Shown piece by piece: positions 5,425 to 7,924 of a DNA stretch of 7,924 nucleotides. Position numbers and translations under genes: made by a program. Position 1 is the stretch's first letter, and each line of letters opens with the position of its first letter. Source of the stretch: CAZLBV01 sp964557845 (GTDB lineage: Bacteria > Acidobacteriota > Aminicenantia > Aminicenantales > Aminicenantaceae); assembly GCA_964557845.1 (NCBI GenBank), contig CAZLBV010000270.1, positions 1 to 7,924 of the forward strand, read 5' to 3'. The notes under the pieces were generated by a model. That model was not told where the DNA came from. It ran no database searches and saw nothing but the letters and a program-made list of their open reading frames with translations.

Positions 5425-7653
5425 ATGAAAACAGCAAAGATTACCTGGACACATACGGACGAAGCGCCGGCTTTGGCCACAAAAGCGTTTCTTCCCATTC
5501 TTAAAGCCTACACCAAGGGATCAGATATCGATATTGAGCTGGCAGATATTTCCCTGGTAGGGAGGATTATTGCTAACTTTCCCGATAATCTAACCACAGA
5601 TCAAAAAATCCCTGATTGGTTGACGATCCTCGGGGAGCTCACCTTGACACCAGAAGCCAACATCATCAAACTTCCCAATATCAGCGCATCGATCCCTCAA
5701 CTTCAGGCAGCCATCAAAGAACTGCGCGAAAAAGGTTATGATATCCCTGAGTATCCCGAAGAGCCGAAAAACGAAGCCGAGAAAGCCCTCCAAGCAAAAT
5801 TCTCTGTAGTACTGGGCTCAGCCGTTAATCCTGTTCTCCGTCAAGGGAATTCCGACCGCCGGCCGGCCGAATCTGTTAAGAAATTCGCCCAAAAACACCC
5901 TCACCGCATGATGAGAGAATGGCCTAAATCTGGATCCAAAGCCCGCGTTACCCACATGACAGAGAAAGATTTCTATGGAACTGAAACATCCACCACGATC
6001 GATAAACCATGCGATGTCATGATCGTATATGTGGATCAGGCAGGCCATACGTCCACATTGAAAGAAAACCTGCACCTAATCGAGGGGGAAGTCATCGACA
6101 CTGCAGTGATGAATGTCTCTGCTTTAAGAAAATTTTATTCCGAACAGATCCAGGAAGCAAAAAAAGATGGAGTGCTCCTCTCTCTGCACCTGAAAGCAAC
6201 CATGATGAAAGTCTCGGATCCCATTATGTTCGGCCACTGCGTATCGATTTATTATAAAGAAGCTCTGGATAAACATGCGGACACACTAAAGAAGATCGGC
6301 GCTAATGTAAACAACGGCTTAGCCGATGTTTTGGAAAAACTGAACAAACTGCCTGCTGATAAAAAAGCCGAGATCGAAGCTGATATTGAAGCCGTGTATG
6401 AAAAGCAGCCGGAACTGGCCATGGTGGATTCGAGACGCGGTATCACCAACCTGCACGTTCCCAATAACATCATTGTTGACGCATCCATGCCCAATGTTGT
6501 CCGAGACGGCGGTAAGATGTGGGACAAAAATGATGAATTGAAAGACTGTATTGCCATGATACCTGACCGATGTTACGCGACAATGTACAAAGAGATCCTT
6601 GAAAACGCAAAAAAACTAGGACAATTTGATCCTTCGACCATGGGCAATGTTTCCAATGTAGGGTTGATGGCTCAGAAAGCCGAGGAATACGGTTCCCATG
6701 ACAAAACATTTGAGTCCCCTGGAGAAGGGTCCATCCGGGTCGTGGATAACTCGGGTCGAATCCATTTGGAACAGCCCGTGGAAAAAGGTGATATTTTCAG
6801 AATGTGCCGGGCAAAAGATGAGGCGATCAGAGATTGGGTCAAACTGGCAGTCAACCGGGCCAGAGCATCCGGTTCCCCGGCAATTTTCTGGCTGGATGAA
6901 AACCGAGGGCATGATGCGGAGATCATCAAAAAGGTGAAGCAGTATCTGCCTGAACATGACACATCCGGTCTGGAAATCCGGATAATGAAACCCCAGGACG
7001 CCATGAAATTCACTCTGGAACGGATTCGAAGAGGTGAGGACACGATCTCGGTCACCGGGAATGTGCTTAGAGATTATCTTACGGACCTCTTCCCGATCCT
7101 GGAGCTCGGCACCAGCGCCAGGATGCTGTCCATCGTTCCCCTTCTCAAAGGCGGCGGACTGTTTGAGACGGGTGCAGGCGGTTCCGCACCCAAACATGTC
7201 CAGCAGCTTCTGAAAGAAGGACACCTGAGGTGGGATTCGCTGGGTGAGTATTGCGCTCTTGTCCCTTCCCTGGAAATGATCTTCGATAACACTAAGAACG
7301 ATAAAGCAAAAATCTTAGCGGAGACCTTAGACAGCGCCATCGCCAAGTATCTGGAAAACGGGCGGCTTCCATCCCGCAAGGTCAATGAGATCGATAACCG
7401 GGGAAGCACCTTTTATCTGGCTCTGTACTGGGCTCAAACTCTGGCTGCTCAGGATAAAGACAAATCGATTAAGGAACGTTTTATTCCTGTAGCTAAAGCT
7501 CTGGAGGAAAATGAAGCCAAGATAGCAGAAGAACTGCTGGCAGCCCAGGGACATCCGGTGGACATCGGCGGATATTATATTCCCGATGAAGAGCTGGCCA
7601 CAAAGGAGATGCGTCCCAGCCCAACCTTTAACGCCATTATCGATGCACTATAA
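5425..7653 (+). CDS. icd: Isocitrate dehydrogenase, NADP-dependent, monomeric type
   Basis: A 742-residue, full-length member of the monomeric isocitrate dehydrogenase family, which converts isocitrate and NADP+ to 2-oxoglutarate, CO2 and NADPH in the cytoplasm (TCA cycle and NADPH supply). Substrate-site residues are present: S132 and N135 (GSAVNPVLRQG), R139, R145, K257 (LKATMMK), Y422 (EEYGS), metal aspartates D352 (VDASMP) and D550 (LRDYLTDLFPILELGTSA). The NADP-binding region is intact: H591 (PKHVQQ), R602 (LRWDSLGE) and R651 (PSRKVNE). These match the Azotobacter enzyme positions I recall with a constant offset of two, so no internal gap or truncation is likely. GAGG at 5414-5417 lies seven bases before the ATG. 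Reading density and codon use look uniform throughout. It appears monocistronic and unrelated in function to the upstream genes. Confidence 0.97.
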   Translation: MKTAKITWTHTDEAPALATKAFLPILKAYTKGSDIDIELADISLVGRIIANFPDNLTTDQKIPDWLTILGELTLTPEANIIKLPNISASIPQLQAAIKELREKGYDIPEYPEEPKNEAEKALQAKFSVVLGSAVNPVLRQGNSDRRPAESVKKFAQKHPHRMMREWPKSGSKARVTHMTEKDFYGTETSTTIDKPCDVMIVYVDQAGHTSTLKENLHLIEGEVIDTAVMNVSALRKFYSEQIQEAKKDGVLLSLHLKATMMKVSDPIMFGHCVSIYYKEALDKHADTLKKIGANVNNGLADVLEKLNKLPADKKAEIEADIEAVYEKQPELAMVDSRRGITNLHVPNNIIVDASMPNVVRDGGKMWDKNDELKDCIAMIPDRCYATMYKEILENAKKLGQFDPSTMGNVSNVGLMAQKAEEYGSHDKTFESPGEGSIRVVDNSGRIHLEQPVEKGDIFRMCRAKDEAIRDWVKLAVNRARASGSPAIFWLDENRGHDAEIIKKVKQYLPEHDTSGLEIRIMKPQDAMKFTLERIRRGEDTISVTGNVLRDYLTDLFPILELGTSARMLSIVPLLKGGGLFETGAGGSAPKHVQQLLKEGHLRWDSLGEYCALVPSLEMIFDNTKNDKAKILAETLDSAIAKYLENGRLPSRKVNEIDNRGSTFYLALYWAQTLAAQDKDKSIKERFIPVAKALEENEAKIAEELLAAQGHPVDIGGYYIPDEELATKEMRPSPTFNAIIDAL

Positions 7654-7665
7654 ATAAAGAATAAG

Positions 7666-7699
7666 CTGCATAATTCGAGGGCATGCGAATGCAGTCCTC
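7666..7699 (+). terminator. Hairpin with two alternative folds just after icd
   Basis: Fold one pairs CTGC (7666-7669) and ATTCG (7673-7677) with CGAATGCAG (7686-7694), nine pairs with an ATA bulge. Fold two pairs GAGG (7677-7680) and GCAT (7681-7684) with ATGC (7689-7692) and CCTC (7696-7699), closing on a GCGA tetraloop of the GNRA type. It begins 12 bases after the icd stop, as a terminator would, but no U-tract follows (only ATTTTA at 7709-7714). Confidence 0.35.
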
Positions 7700-7924
7700 T
7701 GCTCAACCATTTTATGTCGCAACTAGACGATGTTCTAATAATGCAGGTTTGATGCGGTTTATGAACTGAGATCGGGTCGCCTGCAAGGTAAAAGAGGCCG
7801 ACATTATTATTATTCAATAACGTGGACCAAAACAGAATGTCATCCATTGTTCCTGAGTGATTTAAGCGTTGAGGTTGGTGCAAACACAAGGCGCCGGCAG
7901 GTGAAGCTGTATGTGTAATACCGC
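7700..7924. other. Non-coding 3' flank with several inverted repeats, possibly a structured RNA or element edge
   Basis: No start-bearing reading frame with a ribosome site is found here. Several helices can be drawn on the plus strand. TGCAGG (7742-7747) pairs with CCTGCA (7780-7785). GTCG plus CCT (7776-7782) pairs with AGG and CGAC (7795-7802) around a one-base bulge; this excludes the previous helix. GTTGGTGC (7874-7881) pairs with GCGCCGGC (7891-7898), eight pairs including three G-U, around a nine-base loop. GCGGT (7754-7758) could pair with ACCGC at the window end. The sequence could be a structured RNA, the 5' part of a group II intron, or an ordinary intergenic region; none is established and I see no GTGYG intron start. 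Confidence 0.25.

Noticed and set aside
6616..7224. 202-codon minus-strand frame inside icd
   Set aside because: It lies entirely opposite the catalytic and NADP-binding regions of icd, whose protein sequence is strongly conserved; it is a shadow of that gene.
7575..7889. 104-codon minus-strand frame crossing the icd 3' end
   Set aside because: Its C-terminal part is antisense to conserved icd codons, the product is low-complexity and matches nothing I know, and no ribosome site precedes its ATG.
7742..7918. Open plus-strand frame of 58 codons ending at TAA 7916-7918, rich in R and Y
   Set aside because: It has no ATG or GTG start at its beginning and no ribosome site, and is within the length expected by chance. 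A decayed coding fragment cannot be excluded.
7676..7924. tRNA, tmRNA or RNase P RNA
   Set aside because: No T-loop GGTTCGAATCC-type sequence, CCA end or RNase P signature is present despite the local hairpins.

Overview
The window reads as chromosomal DNA from a bacterium of moderate to low G+C. It has short intergenic gaps, Shine-Dalgarno sites before several genes, and sigma70-like hexamers in the gaps. I cannot assign a phylum from sequence alone. The one firm housekeeping gene is a full-length monomeric NADP-type isocitrate dehydrogenase, which has a patchy bacterial distribution. I see no insertion sequence, CRISPR array, tRNA or rRNA.

Layout. (1) 1-219 (+): an open frame with a clear signal peptide but no ATG, GTG or TTG start, probably a remnant or a gene with a rare start. 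(2) 210-935 (-): a TauE/SafE-type permease. (3) 936-1071: a divergent intergenic region with overlapping promoter candidates on a palindromic ATTATAAT. (4) 1072-3455 (+): a compact three-gene unit made of a four-helix membrane protein, a 42-residue single-helix membrane microprotein at 1487-1615, and an exported amidohydrolase whose catalytic barrel is split by a four-helix membrane insert. (5) 3396-3959 (-): a 187-residue protein with a stretch resembling the signature of TYW3 proteins; its 3' end overlaps the amidohydrolase by 60 bp. (6) 3960-4082: a second divergent gap with another ATTATAAT. (7) 4083-5207 (+): a 374-residue protein with HxxxDG, FFGN and NFGTGNP motifs, best read as a bacterial member of the BAHD acyltransferase group. 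(8) 5208-5424: a gap with a weak terminator candidate and the icd promoter candidate. (9) 5425-7653 (+): icd. (10) 7654-7924: no convincing gene, but several inverted repeats that could form RNA structure.

How the genes work together. The 1072-3455 unit is the likeliest functional module. All three products are membrane proteins in one tight transcription unit, and the amidohydrolase topology (signal segment, then an even number of helices with positively charged cytoplasmic loops) puts the whole metal site outside the cytoplasm. The TYW3-like and BAHD-like genes are divergent and may share a control region, but no pathway can be named. The permease and icd look unrelated to their neighbours. 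The best candidates for something undescribed are the membrane-split amidohydrolase with its microprotein, and the bacterial BAHD-like enzyme.
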